64,000 bases of DNA from Polynucleobacter sp. MWH-Braz-FAM2G. Its GTDB lineage: Bacteria; Pseudomonadota; Gammaproteobacteria; Burkholderiales; Burkholderiaceae. This document shows, one piece after another, positions 37,672-46,797 of this stretch; position 1 is the stretch's first letter; every line of letters begins with the position of its first letter. The stretch is from assembly GCF_018687635.1 (NCBI RefSeq), contig NZ_CP061300.1, positions 1,633,424 to 1,697,423 on the forward strand, read 5' to 3'. The position numbers were made by a program, and so were the translations under genes. The notes under the pieces are model-generated. The model was given only the letters and a program-made list of their open reading frames with translations. It made no database searches and was not told the origin of the DNA.

Positions 37672-38850
37672 CTAGGATATTTGAGGACGCAATCGCCATA
37701 ATGATGTGATCTCCTTAGATCGCGCTTCGTACAATGCATCTGTCTTATCAAATGCTTTCTGGTGTGTTGGCTTAGTATCCAAACGTGAGTTGACTTTTAA
37801 GCCAGCTTGCTCAATCCAACTCAGAAGCTCTTCTCTCGTTCTTAAACCCATGTGTTCGGCCAAATCCGAAAGAATTAACCAACCCTCACCATCAGGCAGT
37901 AGATGTTCTTTTAATCCACCCAAAAATCCTTTGAGCATCTGACTATCAGGGTCATACACCGCGTGCTCTAGAGAAGAGCTCGGCCTAGCAGGCAACCAAG
38001 GGGGGTTGCAAATTACCAGCGTAGCCTTACCTTCTGGAAACAAATCAATCTTTGTCACTTTCACATGAGAATTTAGCTGGAGACGGTTAACATTCTCTAG
38101 CGCACAAGCTATTGCACGCTCATTTAAATCAGTGGCGATAATTTCTTGGATACCACGCATAGCTAGTACCACTGCTAGCACCCCAGTTCCTGTGCCAATA
38201 TCAAACGCAATTGAATTTTGCTTTATTAAAGCTGGGAGCGGAGCTTTAAGAACAAGCTCTATATACTCCCCGCGAATCGGTGAAAACACTCCATAGTGAG
38301 GATGAATACGAATCTCTTCCTCATCTCTCGCCAAAATTGGCACACCCTTCTTACGCCACTCATGCGCACTAATCACACCGAGCAATTCACGTAAGGAGAT
38401 AACATATGGCGAGGACTGCTCACCATAAGCCTCTGCACAAGCTTGGGCTACATCAGGTGCACGCCTCAAAGAAATGCTGTGATCAGCGTTTATAAGAATT
38501 AATACCATCCCCAAGATGCGTGCACGTTGTGATTGAGCAAGGCGATGTAGGTTGAACCTATCTAATGGACTCTTCGATTTTTCTTTTGCAACTTTATTTA
38601 CCCTAGTGGATTTTTTAGAAGGCCTATCTACTCTGCGAACCAATGCTTGCAAGAGTTGTCGAGCATTCTGAAAGTCGCCCTTATAAAGCATCGCTGTGCC
38701 TTCACAGGCAAGGCGATATGCAAGATCGGCGGTCAGAGTATCGTCAACAATCTGAATCCTCTTATGTGGTGCGATACCATTTTCAGAATGCCATTTAGCA
38801 CTATGAGTTTGACCACCATCTTCCCATTGAAGGTTTGTTGACTGAGTCAC
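37672..38850 (-). CDS. Class I SAM-dependent methyltransferase with NPPW motif
   Basis: A 392-residue methyltransferase. The SAM site is AFDIGTGTGVLAVVLAMRG near residue 212, and VICNPPWLPARP near 275 is the NPP(Y/W) motif of enzymes that methylate an amide or amine nitrogen, such as HemK/PrmC glutamine methylases or RsmC/TrmN-type RNA enzymes. The first 180 residues are of unclear fold, with a basic stretch (KKSTRVNKVAKEKSK) that may bind RNA. The start is GTG directly after the pirin stop. The substrate is not known. Confidence 0.8.
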   Translation of the reverse strand: MTQSTNLQWEDGGQTHSAKWHSENGIAPHKRIQIVDDTLTADLAYRLACEGTAMLYKGDFQNARQLLQALVRRVDRPSKKSTRVNKVAKEKSKSPLDRFNLHRLAQSQRARILGMVLILINADHSISLRRAPDVAQACAEAYGEQSSPYVISLRELLGVISAHEWRKKGVPILARDEEEIRIHPHYGVFSPIRGEYIELVLKAPLPALIKQNSIAFDIGTGTGVLAVVLAMRGIQEIIATDLNERAIACALENVNRLQLNSHVKVTKIDLFPEGKATLVICNPPWLPARPSSSLEHAVYDPDSQMLKGFLGGLKEHLLPDGEGWLILSDLAEHMGLRTREELLSWIEQAGLKVNSRLDTKPTHQKAFDKTDALYEARSKEITSLWRLRPQIS

Positions 38851-39705
38851 CTAGGAAACCACAAAGCGATTATTTTGATAATCATCAATTGCTTGCTCAA
38901 TCTCAGCACGCGTATTCATAACGAAGGGACCATATTGAACAATTGGCTCATGCAGAGGTAAAGCCGCCAAAACAATAAATTGAGCACCAACAGACCCTGC
39001 TTTCGCTTTAAAGCGATCGCCATCACCAAGAACAATGGCAGCCTGCTTTGGAACTGACCTCGAGGGTGCACCAATCTCTAACTCACCCTCGTATACATAG
39101 ACAAACGCATTGAGCTCTTTTGGAATGCGGTGTTCAAATTCAGCGCCAGAAGGTAAGTGCACATCCAAAAATAATGGCGATGTAGTAATACCCTGAATGG
39201 GGCCTTGAACATCTTTACCGTTTTGAATGAATGCGCCCGCGATCACCTTTACTGCACCGCCGTTTTCTAGAGCAAGCTTGGGAATCTCGTCTACTTGAAT
39301 ATCTTTGTACCCTGCCGCTTTCATCTTTTCCTTGGCCGGCAGGTTAATCCACAATTGAAAGCCGCGCATAGCACCGCTAACCTGCTGTGGCATCTCAGAG
39401 TGAATAATGCCGCGCCCTGCCGTCATCCATTGAACGCCACCAGTCTTTAAGTGCCCTTGATTGCCTAAATGATCTTCATGCAACATATGCCCTTCCAACA
39501 TATAGGTCACCGTCTCAAAACCCCGATGTGGATGTGCTGGAAAGCCAGCTACATAGTCATTCGGATCATTGGAGGAAAACTCATCTAGCATCAAGAAAGG
39601 ATCTAGCCTGACTTGATTCTGCCCACCAAGACTGCGTCGCAACTTCACACCTGCGCCATCAGATGTAGCGATTCCAGGAATAATCGTTTGGATGTTGCGG
39701 ATCAT
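38851..39705 (-). CDS. Pirin family protein
   Basis: A bicupin of 284 residues. The metal ligands of the N-terminal cupin are present: HPHRGFETVTYMLEG near residue 58, with a third His in HEDHLG and a His/Glu pair in RGIIHSEMP near 100. Bacterial pirins such as YhhW can act as quercetinases; others bind enzymes of central metabolism. The real role here is unknown. It follows the carboxymuconolactone-decarboxylase-like gene by 21 bases and lies immediately before the methyltransferase. Confidence 0.9.
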   Translation of the reverse strand: MIRNIQTIIPGIATSDGAGVKLRRSLGGQNQVRLDPFLMLDEFSSNDPNDYVAGFPAHPHRGFETVTYMLEGHMLHEDHLGNQGHLKTGGVQWMTAGRGIIHSEMPQQVSGAMRGFQLWINLPAKEKMKAAGYKDIQVDEIPKLALENGGAVKVIAGAFIQNGKDVQGPIQGITTSPLFLDVHLPSGAEFEHRIPKELNAFVYVYEGELEIGAPSRSVPKQAAIVLGDGDRFKAKAGSVGAQFIVLAALPLHEPIVQYGPFVMNTRAEIEQAIDDYQNNRFVVS

Positions 39706-39726
39706 ATTGATATAAATCTTTCCTTT

Positions 39727-40278
39727 TTAGACTGGTGGATGTTCTTCAGGATGAACATCTAATGCAATCAAAAAGCGAGATACCATGTTGTAAGCGGCAA
39801 TCACCGTCACCAGTTCTACCGTATCAGTACTTCCCAAGGATTTTTGCAAACGCTTCATTAGCTCAGGATCCACTTTGATGTTGCGAGTCATCTGAAAGGT
39901 TAACTCAGCAGCGTCGTTTTCTACAGGGGAATACAACTCTTTTGGAAAATTCGGCTGCCCAATAAGACGTATACCTTGAACTTGCTCTTCTGTACCGCCC
40001 GCTTTCTTAAAAGGAGGTGCATGGTGAAAAAATTCATACTCAGCGCCATTTAATACTGCTACCCCGCACATGGCTAACTCACGTAGCTTAGGATCTAAAG
40101 AAAGGTTATTACGAATCTCACCAATGAAATGATTCCAACCCTCCGCAATAGGAACGCTATGCAAAAGCATACGATCCAAATTAATAAACTGACCGCCGCG
40201 TCGTTTGCGAATAGCGGCCACCAACTCAGCTGGCTCAGCCAAATCCATTGGCTGGTATGGTATTAAACGTTCTGACAT
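39727..40278 (-). CDS. Carboxymuconolactone decarboxylase family protein without the CxxC site
   Basis: A 183-residue protein of the AhpD/CMD all-helical fold. The core is LRELAMCGVAVLNGAEYEFFHHAPPFKKAG near residues 70-100. AhpD-like enzymes carry E-x-x-C-x-x-C-x-x-x-H here; this protein has one Cys earlier in the helix and keeps the His pair, so a thiol peroxidase role is unlikely and a decarboxylase or other role more likely. It sits between a Bug binding protein and a pirin in one direction. Confidence 0.82.
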   Translation of the reverse strand: MSERLIPYQPMDLAEPAELVAAIRKRRGGQFINLDRMLLHSVPIAEGWNHFIGEIRNNLSLDPKLRELAMCGVAVLNGAEYEFFHHAPPFKKAGGTEEQVQGIRLIGQPNFPKELYSPVENDAAELTFQMTRNIKVDPELMKRLQKSLGSTDTVELVTVIAAYNMVSRFLIALDVHPEEHPPV

Positions 40279-40300
40279 AGATACCTTTTATAAATACTTC

Positions 40301-41314
40301 TTACTGAGCAGTTTCTTTAATATTGTTTTCAATGACGAACTTGCCCCAGATGCCAATTTGCTTGCCAATAAATTCGCGAGCCGCATCAGGCGTACCGCCC
40401 ACAATCTCAATACCTTGAGCCTTGAACTTTTCGGCAACAGCGGGAGTCTTCAATGCTTTATTCAAAGCTTTGTTCATTGAGTCAACGATCGCTGGAGGTG
40501 TTTTACCTGGCGCCACTACTGCCCACCAAGCTGGCGCACTAAACCCAGGAAAACCACTCTCTGAAATAGTCGGCACCTTAGGCAATGAAGGTGATCTCTT
40601 GGCTGTAGTAATCACCAATGGAATTACGCCCCCACTATCAATATGCGGCTTTACTAAAAACTCTGAGCCAACTGCTAATTCAACTTGACCGCCTAATGCA
40701 TCTTGCATCAAAGGACCGCCGCCACGATAAGGAATATGGTTCCAATCAAAGCCTGCTTGTTTTGCAAGACGAGCCATTGCCAAATGCCCCAAACTACCAA
40801 TACCGATTGAGCCGTAGCTAAACTGTTTACCAGTCTTTGAGAGATCAACTAGTTGCTTAAAACTAGTAATGCCAGACTTCTTGCTGGCAACTAAAACCAT
40901 TGGTGATGTGCCCACCAAAATCACAGGCGCAATATCTTTGATGGAGTCATAGGGAAGCTTGTCTTTCAGACTCGGATTAACGCCATGGGTGTCAAATACC
41001 ACCGCAAAGGTATAACCATCAGGATCAGATCGAGTCATAGCCGAAGTGCCAATAACGCCTGATGCACCCCCAATATTTTCAACAATCACGTTTTGCTTTA
41101 ACTCAGCCTGTAAAGCGGGAGCCAAAACCCGTGCTACCTGATCAACTGAGCCACCTGGCGGGAATACAGCAATCAAACGGATTGGTTTTTGGGTGGGCCA
41201 GGTGCCCACTCCTGCAGTTTGAGCTAGTACAAATCCACTCAGGCCAAAGACTATAAGTGAACCTAATATGATGTTTTTAAAGGCTCTTTTGGCCGATTTT
41301 ATTAAATCCAGCAT
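40301..41314 (-). CDS. Tripartite tricarboxylate transporter binding protein (Bug/TctC family), copy 1
   Basis: A periplasmic binding protein of 337 residues for a carboxylate ligand. A long signal segment (IILGSLIVFGLSGFVLAQ) is followed by the family start WPTQKPIRLIAVFPPGGSVDQVARVLAP and by NIGGASGVIGTSAMTRSDPDGYT, the loop that contacts the ligand carboxylate. Late GKTPPAIVDSMNKALNKAL is also typical. No TctA/TctB membrane genes are near. It is the first gene of a minus-strand run with a CMD-like gene and a pirin, and is divergent from trhO. Confidence 0.92.
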   Translation of the reverse strand: MLDLIKSAKRAFKNIILGSLIVFGLSGFVLAQTAGVGTWPTQKPIRLIAVFPPGGSVDQVARVLAPALQAELKQNVIVENIGGASGVIGTSAMTRSDPDGYTFAVVFDTHGVNPSLKDKLPYDSIKDIAPVILVGTSPMVLVASKKSGITSFKQLVDLSKTGKQFSYGSIGIGSLGHLAMARLAKQAGFDWNHIPYRGGGPLMQDALGGQVELAVGSEFLVKPHIDSGGVIPLVITTAKRSPSLPKVPTISESGFPGFSAPAWWAVVAPGKTPPAIVDSMNKALNKALKTPAVAEKFKAQGIEIVGGTPDAAREFIGKQIGIWGKFVIENNIKETAQ

Positions 41315-41402
41315 GGGTTTGTCTCCTATAAATAAGACCTTAAGGTTAACACCCCTGTAGCCTATTTGCTCGATAATGCAAAGGTAGCCAAGCGAGAGAA
41401 AA

Positions 41403-42179
41403 ATGAAGTCAATCCTGAATATTGCCGCCTATTTATTTGTTAGCCTAGATGGCTTGCCAGAACTGCGCGCCAAGATACTAGATGAATGCAATGCTCGCCA
41501 CTTGAAGGGCACAATCTTATTAACTGCCGAGGGCATCAACATGTTCCTTGCAGGCAGAGCGGATGAACTACGTGGTTTTTTAAATTGGTTACGCACCGAT
41601 CCTCGGTTTGCACCACTAACAGCCAAGGAAAGCTGGTCAGAAGATCAGCCTTTCAAAAAGATGTTGGTCAAACTGAAAAATGAAATCATCCGCATGAATC
41701 ATCCGACCATTCAACCAGAGAAGGGTCGAGCAAATTTCATTAGCCCCAAGAAATTACAAGAATGGCTAGATCGCGGAACCGACGATCTTGGACGTCCAGT
41801 CGTTATGGTAGACACACGAAATGCTTTTGAGGTTGACTACGGAACCTTTGAGAATGCTTTGCATTTCAATATTGAAAAGTTCACCGAGTTTCCTGCAGCG
41901 ATTTCAGCACACAAAGACGAATTAGCAGATAAAACACTCGTTAGCTTCTGCACTGGCGGCATTCGCTGCGAAAAATCCGGCCTTTATATGCGAGAAATAG
42001 GCATGGAACACAGCTACCAGCTTGAGGGCGGGATTCTGAAGTATTTCGAAGAGGTTGGCTCTGCCCACTACCAAGGTAGTTGCTTTGTCTTTGATGAGCG
42101 CGAGGCGCTCGAGCCCAATCTCGACTCGATCCCAGTAGAGCGCTCTATCCGTAAAAAACTTAAAGCGAGCACATCCTGA
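41403..42179 (+). CDS. trhO: tRNA uridine(34) hydroxylase / rhodanese-domain protein
   Basis: A TrhO (YceA)-type protein that makes 5-hydroxyuridine at position 34 of some tRNAs. The N-terminal acylphosphatase-like part (LKGTILLTAEGINMFLAGR) spans about residues 1-100. A rhodanese domain follows with VVMVDTRNAFEVDYGTFENA near residue 136 and the active-site loop VSFCTGGIRCEKS near 180. At 258 residues it lacks much of the C-terminal extension of the 350-residue E. coli protein, but keeps GSCFVFDEREALEP. Short forms like this are common in betaproteobacteria. Confidence 0.9.
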   Translation: MKSILNIAAYLFVSLDGLPELRAKILDECNARHLKGTILLTAEGINMFLAGRADELRGFLNWLRTDPRFAPLTAKESWSEDQPFKKMLVKLKNEIIRMNHPTIQPEKGRANFISPKKLQEWLDRGTDDLGRPVVMVDTRNAFEVDYGTFENALHFNIEKFTEFPAAISAHKDELADKTLVSFCTGGIRCEKSGLYMREIGMEHSYQLEGGILKYFEEVGSAHYQGSCFVFDEREALEPNLDSIPVERSIRKKLKASTS

Positions 42180-42255
42180 TATGGGTTGAGCACATAAATA
42201 GTAAAATTACCAAGCTGTATCAAACTAATAAATAACAATAATTCGGACTCGAGAC

Positions 42256-43260
42256 ATGTCTACATCGATTAATCGGCAAAAGCCGATTTTTTTGTCATTC
42301 TTTCTATTTGCATTTCTGGGAATGGCAATCCAGCTCAATGCTCAGGCACAAAGTGCCGGACCAGCATATCCTGTTAAACCTATCAAACTTATTGCACCTG
42401 TCGCCGCTGGAGGTGGCTTAGATAATATTGCGCGTGCAGTAGCAGAAAAACTTTCTCGCTCCATCGGCCAAACGGTCGTTGTAGAAAATATGGGCGGTGG
42501 TGGTGGATCTATAGCCTCACAAGCAACCGCTAAAGCACCAGCAGATGGCTACACCCTGATGATTGCCTATGTAGGTACACATGGAACCAATCCTGCGGTA
42601 CGCAAATTGCCCTATGACGCGATCAAGGATTTCACACCAATCGGTATGATAGGCGCCACGCCGAATGTCCTAATCATTAATCCCGAATTACCCATCAAGA
42701 ACTTTAAAGAGTTTGTGGATTATGCAAAAAAGAACCCGGCTAAATTAAGCTATGGTTCCGCAGGGCCAGGGACTCTTACCCACCTAGGTATGGAGCAACT
42801 CAAATTAGCCGCCGGAATCTTTATGGTGCACGTACCTTACCGAGGTGTTGGTCCTGCATATACTGATCTCTTAGCGGGTCAAACTCAAGCTATGTTCCCC
42901 ACCTTGTTTGCCGCGCTCCCTTACATCTCCACCAATCGGGTTCGTGGACTTGCCGTTACCGGATCTAAGCGTAGTTCAGCTGCGCCCAATATTCCAACCT
43001 TTAAGGAGTTGGGTTACAACGGTTTTGATGGTCAACAATGGTACGGCTTAGTAGGCCCCGCTAATCTACCGCCTGCGATTGTCACAAAACTCAATGCAGA
43101 ATTAAATAAGGTGCTCGCTTTGCCAGACTTCTCGGAAAAAATGACAAGCGAGGCTATGACATTAATGCCCATGACGCCTGCGCAATTTACCAATTACATC
43201 AAAGAAGATATTGCACGCTGGGCAAAAGTAGCCAAAGACCGCAATATCGAAATTGAATAA
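42256..43260 (+). CDS. Bug/TctC-family binding protein, copy 2
   Basis: A 334-residue periplasmic carboxylate-binding protein. The signal peptide ends near LNAQAQS (about residue 34). The family elements are YPVKPIKLIAPVAAGGGLDNIARAVAEKL, the ligand loop ENMGGGGGSIASQATAKAPADGYT and a late GPANLPPAIVTKLNAELN. It is followed 57 bases later by an MmgE/PrpD gene and a D-2-hydroxyacid dehydrogenase, so the ligand may be a short di- or tricarboxylate handled by those enzymes. Confidence 0.92.
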   Translation: MSTSINRQKPIFLSFFLFAFLGMAIQLNAQAQSAGPAYPVKPIKLIAPVAAGGGLDNIARAVAEKLSRSIGQTVVVENMGGGGGSIASQATAKAPADGYTLMIAYVGTHGTNPAVRKLPYDAIKDFTPIGMIGATPNVLIINPELPIKNFKEFVDYAKKNPAKLSYGSAGPGTLTHLGMEQLKLAAGIFMVHVPYRGVGPAYTDLLAGQTQAMFPTLFAALPYISTNRVRGLAVTGSKRSSAAPNIPTFKELGYNGFDGQQWYGLVGPANLPPAIVTKLNAELNKVLALPDFSEKMTSEAMTLMPMTPAQFTNYIKEDIARWAKVAKDRNIEIE

Positions 43261-43317
43261 CTTCTCATTCACTTATCTATCCAAAAATTATCTAAATCAA
43301 TTTATAGGAACTCAAAT

Positions 43318-44691
43318 ATGTCCCACGCTATCGCCGCAGCAGCTGATCTAAATGCTCCGCCAGTTACTAAAATTTTGGCTGAGTTCGTAAATGCACACCC
43401 AAGCCAGGGTTGGACTCCAGAAGTTGAGCATGAAGCTCATCGTACATTTTTAAATTGGCTTGGTTGCGCTATCGGCGCCGCCAATCATGAAAGTGTTGAA
43501 TCTTCATTGGCCGCCATTCGTGAATTTCAACCAGCTCCACAAGCTAGTATTTTAGGGCGCAAAGATAAAGTGGACATGGGTGGCGCGGCATTGATTAACG
43601 GCATTAGCTCCCACACTTTCGACTTTGATGACACTCATCTCAAAACAGTGATCCACCCAGCAGGTCCTGTTGCTTCAGCCATCTTGGCTCTTGGCGAACA
43701 TATCAACGCGAATGGACGTCAAATGATTGACTCTTTAATTCTTGGAATTGATGTAGCTTGCCGAGTTGGTAATGCAATGTACCCAGATCATTACCATCGT
43801 GGCTGGCATATTACTGGCTCCACAGGTATGCTTGGCTCTGCCGCTGCATGCTCTCGCTTAATGGGTCTAGACCTTCAGAAAACTACTATGGCTCTTGGTA
43901 TTGCAGCATCGCAACCAGTTGGTATGCGTGAGCAATTCGGCACCATGACAAAACCATTTCATCCGGGTGGTGCTGCACGAGCAGGACAACTTTCTGCTTT
44001 GCTCGCAAAGCATGGATTTACTGCTAGCCCTAAAGCGCTTGAAGCTGGTCGCGGATATATGCAAACCGTATCTACTAAGTGTGATTGGACTGAGATTGAT
44101 CGTGCCCTAGGAAAGTCTTTTGAGATTTCCTTAAATACATATAAGCCTTTTGCTTGTGGCATTGTGATTCATCCAGCCATTGATGCTTGTGCGCAATTAC
44201 GCGCCCAAGGCGTTAAAGCAGAAGATGTTGAGCGTATTGAATTGCGCGTACACCCATTGGTCTTGGAATTAACTGGCAAAAAAACGCCTAAAGATGGGCT
44301 AGAAGGTAAGTTCAGCGTTTATCACGGCTGTGCCGTAGGTTTAATTTTTGGCCAAGCAGGCGAAGGGGAATATGCGGATGACATCGTCAACCGTCCTGAC
44401 GTTGTCGCTCTGCGCGCTAAAGTGAATGCCACCACTGATACCTCCATTAGTGAAGCTTCTGTTGACGTCAAAGCATTCTTGAAAGACGGCAAAGAAGTGC
44501 ACATTTTTGTGAAGAATGCGATTGGCTCTGTAGAAAACCCAATGAGTGACGCCAACTTAGAGCAAAAGTTCACTAGTTTGGCTGAACCAATTATTGGCAA
44601 AGAAAAAACTCGTCAACTAATTTCTGCTTTGTGGAAATTAGGCCAAGCGCAAGACCTCAAACAAATTCTGAGCCTTTGCACTCCAGACTAA
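43318..44691 (+). CDS. MmgE/PrpD family protein
   Basis: A 457-residue member of the family that holds 2-methylcitrate dehydratase (PrpD) and cis-aconitate decarboxylase. Recognisable are the N-terminal EVEHEAHRTFLNWLGCAIGAANHES, the conserved SSHTFDFDDTHLKTVIHPAGPVASAIL near residue 97, the loop HITGSTGMLGSAAACSRL near 163 and the TKPFHPGGAARAGQLSALLA segment near 210. No other methylcitrate-cycle gene is near, so the substrate is open. It sits between a Bug binding protein and a hydroxyacid dehydrogenase, on the same strand. Confidence 0.9.
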   Translation: MSHAIAAAADLNAPPVTKILAEFVNAHPSQGWTPEVEHEAHRTFLNWLGCAIGAANHESVESSLAAIREFQPAPQASILGRKDKVDMGGAALINGISSHTFDFDDTHLKTVIHPAGPVASAILALGEHINANGRQMIDSLILGIDVACRVGNAMYPDHYHRGWHITGSTGMLGSAAACSRLMGLDLQKTTMALGIAASQPVGMREQFGTMTKPFHPGGAARAGQLSALLAKHGFTASPKALEAGRGYMQTVSTKCDWTEIDRALGKSFEISLNTYKPFACGIVIHPAIDACAQLRAQGVKAEDVERIELRVHPLVLELTGKKTPKDGLEGKFSVYHGCAVGLIFGQAGEGEYADDIVNRPDVVALRAKVNATTDTSISEASVDVKAFLKDGKEVHIFVKNAIGSVENPMSDANLEQKFTSLAEPIIGKEKTRQLISALWKLGQAQDLKQILSLCTPD

Positions 44692-44711
44692 TCTCAACCG
44701 AAAGCTTTTTT

Positions 44712-45689
44712 ATGGCCTCATTACCAAACATCGTTGTACTCGGAGACTACGAGCGCGCTCTACGTCGCTTTTCTAATTGGGACAAGTTAGACCAGCAAGC
44801 GAATCTTACGTTTCATCATGAGCCCCTGCGAGATGAAGCTTTATTTGAGGCTGTAAAAGATGCCGATGCTATTGCCATTGTTAGAGATCGCTCCCCATTC
44901 AATGAAGCGATGATCGCTCGCTTACCAAAGCTAAAGTTCTTGATGTTTACTGGTGAACGTAACGTCACCTTGGAGGCAGCTGCTTTAGTTTCCAGAAATA
45001 TTCCAATGGCATGCACACCCGGCGGTCCATCCAAAGAAACCACCGCAGAATTAACCTGGGCTTTGATTCTGGGTGCCTCCAAGCGACTCGTAGAAGAAAA
45101 CAAATTGATTGCCTCTGGTGGTTGGCGTGATGCAATGTCTCTGCTACCAATGCTTTCGGGTGAACGCTTGGGCATTATGGGTCTTGGCGCAATTGGTAGT
45201 CGCGTAGCGCGCGTTGGCGCAGCATTTGGCATGGAAGTAGTAGCTTGGAGTCCACGCATGACACCAGAGCGAGCTGCCGCAGAAAATGCTAAAGCAGTAA
45301 GCTTAGATGAGCTTCTGAAAACCTCCAAAGTTGTATCCATGCACTTAGTGGCTGGCCCTGGAACAAAAGGTTTAATTAGCGCAGATCAATTGGCCCTTAT
45401 GCGCCCTGACTCGATCCTTGTGAACACCTCCCGCGCAGCCCTTATTAATATGCCCGATCTTCAGAAAGCATTAGCTGCAGGTAGGCCTGGGCAAGCTGCA
45501 GTAGATGTCTTTGATATTGAACCGCTCCCTGAAAATGACGCACTCCGCAATACTCCCAACCTATTAGTCACACCCCATCTCGGATTTATTGCTGAACCTA
45601 TTTTTGAAGCTTTCTCAAAAGGAATTACTGAGACATTAGAAGCATGGCTTGAAAATAAACCTCTGCCACATCCCTTTAAGCCTCAATAA
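44712..45689 (+). CDS. D-2-hydroxyacid dehydrogenase family protein
   Basis: A 325-residue NAD(P)-dependent dehydrogenase of the phosphoglycerate-dehydrogenase type. The Rossmann motif is LGIMGLGAIGSRVARVGAAFG near residue 154; the catalytic Arg, Glu and His are in VNTSRAALIN, VFDIEPLP and VTPHLGF. The chosen ATG at 44712 lies 20 bases after the MmgE/PrpD stop. Substrate specificity cannot be read from sequence; by context it may act on the product of the neighbouring MmgE/PrpD protein. Confidence 0.88.
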   Translation: MASLPNIVVLGDYERALRRFSNWDKLDQQANLTFHHEPLRDEALFEAVKDADAIAIVRDRSPFNEAMIARLPKLKFLMFTGERNVTLEAAALVSRNIPMACTPGGPSKETTAELTWALILGASKRLVEENKLIASGGWRDAMSLLPMLSGERLGIMGLGAIGSRVARVGAAFGMEVVAWSPRMTPERAAAENAKAVSLDELLKTSKVVSMHLVAGPGTKGLISADQLALMRPDSILVNTSRAALINMPDLQKALAAGRPGQAAVDVFDIEPLPENDALRNTPNLLVTPHLGFIAEPIFEAFSKGITETLEAWLENKPLPHPFKPQ

Positions 45690-45711
45690 ACTTCAGCCAA
45701 AAGCTCTATTC

Positions 45712-46248
45712 GTGAATAGTCTGACACCTACACAACTCTTTATTAGCTTTAGCAAGATTGGGATGTCCGGTTTTGGCGGAGTTCTTCCTTGGGCTAGAAG
45801 AACTCTAGTAGAGCGAGACAAAATTCTCACTTCTGAGGAATTTAGTTCCATCCTAGGAATTTGCCAAATCGTTCCAGGCCCCAATATTGTGAACCTAGCC
45901 GTTTGCGTTGGCTCACGATTTGCAGGAGCAAGGGGAGCACTTGCGGCGGTACTTGGTTTGACTATCGGGCCGATTGCGGTTGTGTTGATACTGGCTATGC
46001 TCTATCAGCACTTTAGTTACCTAGACACAGTAAAAGGGCTACTACGAGGCATCTCTGCAGTAGGTGTCGGTCTCATCGCCTCCACCGGTTTCAAGATGCT
46101 GCGCGATGAGTTCCGCTTTCCGCTAATGCTCCTTGTGGTTGTTATTACTTTTTGCGCTGTAACGTACTTTCATCTTGGATTAGGTTGGGTGGTACTTGCA
46201 GTTTTACCCTTGGCACTTTTCTTGGCCCGTAAGAAAGCACTTCGTTAA
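45712..46248 (+). CDS. Chromate transporter family protein, N-terminal half unit
   Basis: A 178-residue membrane protein of the short-chain CHR family. Motifs are KIGMSGFGGVLPWARRTLVE near residue 14 and ILGICQIVPGPNIVNLAVCVGSRF near 47, then several hydrophobic helices. The start is a GTG at 45712. It overlaps the next gene by one base. The two half-size proteins together equal one long ChrA and should form a heterodimer. Export of chromate is inferred from the family; many members sit in non-resistant bacteria and may carry other anions. Confidence 0.88.
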   Translation: MNSLTPTQLFISFSKIGMSGFGGVLPWARRTLVERDKILTSEEFSSILGICQIVPGPNIVNLAVCVGSRFAGARGALAAVLGLTIGPIAVVLILAMLYQHFSYLDTVKGLLRGISAVGVGLIASTGFKMLRDEFRFPLMLLVVVITFCAVTYFHLGLGWVVLAVLPLALFLARKKALR

Positions 46249-46769
46249 TGGCTATGCTTTTAAGTGTCTTCCTAAAACTATCAGCCTTTTCGCTGGTCGC
46301 TTTTGGTGGTGTAAACGCTTTACTACCTGAATTATTGAACCTAGCGGTTTATCAAGAACACTGGATTGATCTGCAAACTTTTTCAGATTACTTTGCAATC
46401 GCTCAAGCAGCGCCAGGCCCTAACTTTATGACGGTCACCTTATTAGGTTGGCATATTTTTGGCATACCAGGAGCTTTTCTGGCTACGCTAGCCATAGCAT
46501 GGCCCTCCTCTATCCTGATTTATTTTTTACAAAAACTGATCTTGGGCATCAAAGATCCCATCACCAAAAAATCTATTCAATATGCTGCGGCTGCCTTAGC
46601 AATAGGTCTCGTACTTGCTTCTGCATGGCAAATTGCCATCCAAATTAATCACAGCATAGCCGCCTATGTCTTGACCATAGCAACCATTGGATTTACATTG
46701 TTTACACGTTGGCACCCACTCTATCTCATTGCCATTGGCGGTTTATTGGGCGGCCTTGGATTGATCTAA
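46248..46769 (+). CDS. Chromate transporter family protein, C-terminal half unit
   Basis: The 173-residue partner of the preceding protein. It has SLVAFGGVNALLPELL near residue 14 and YFAIAQAAPGPNFMTVTLLGW near 47, the second copy of the CHR signature, and four to five hydrophobic helices. It starts with the A of the preceding TAA (TAATG). Both halves are intact, so this is a natural gene pair and not a frameshift. Confidence 0.88.
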   Translation: MAMLLSVFLKLSAFSLVAFGGVNALLPELLNLAVYQEHWIDLQTFSDYFAIAQAAPGPNFMTVTLLGWHIFGIPGAFLATLAIAWPSSILIYFLQKLILGIKDPITKKSIQYAAAALAIGLVLASAWQIAIQINHSIAAYVLTIATIGFTLFTRWHPLYLIAIGGLLGGLGLI

Positions 46770-46797
46770 TCGCTTCACGAAATACCACGGACTCTAT

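Noticed and set aside
33630..37700. An attachment-site repeat of the ssrA 3' end and an integrase that would prove an island.
   Set aside because: No second copy of the T-arm or acceptor sequence and no integrase-like frame was found by eye.
44816..45340. A 174-codon minus-strand frame inside the D-2-hydroxyacid dehydrogenase gene.
   Set aside because: It is opposite a clear gene with intact motifs and has no recognisable domain.
45649..46769. The two chromate-transporter frames looked like one chrA broken by a frameshift.
   Set aside because: Each half carries its own complete CHR signature and they overlap as TAATG. This is the known short-chain gene pair.
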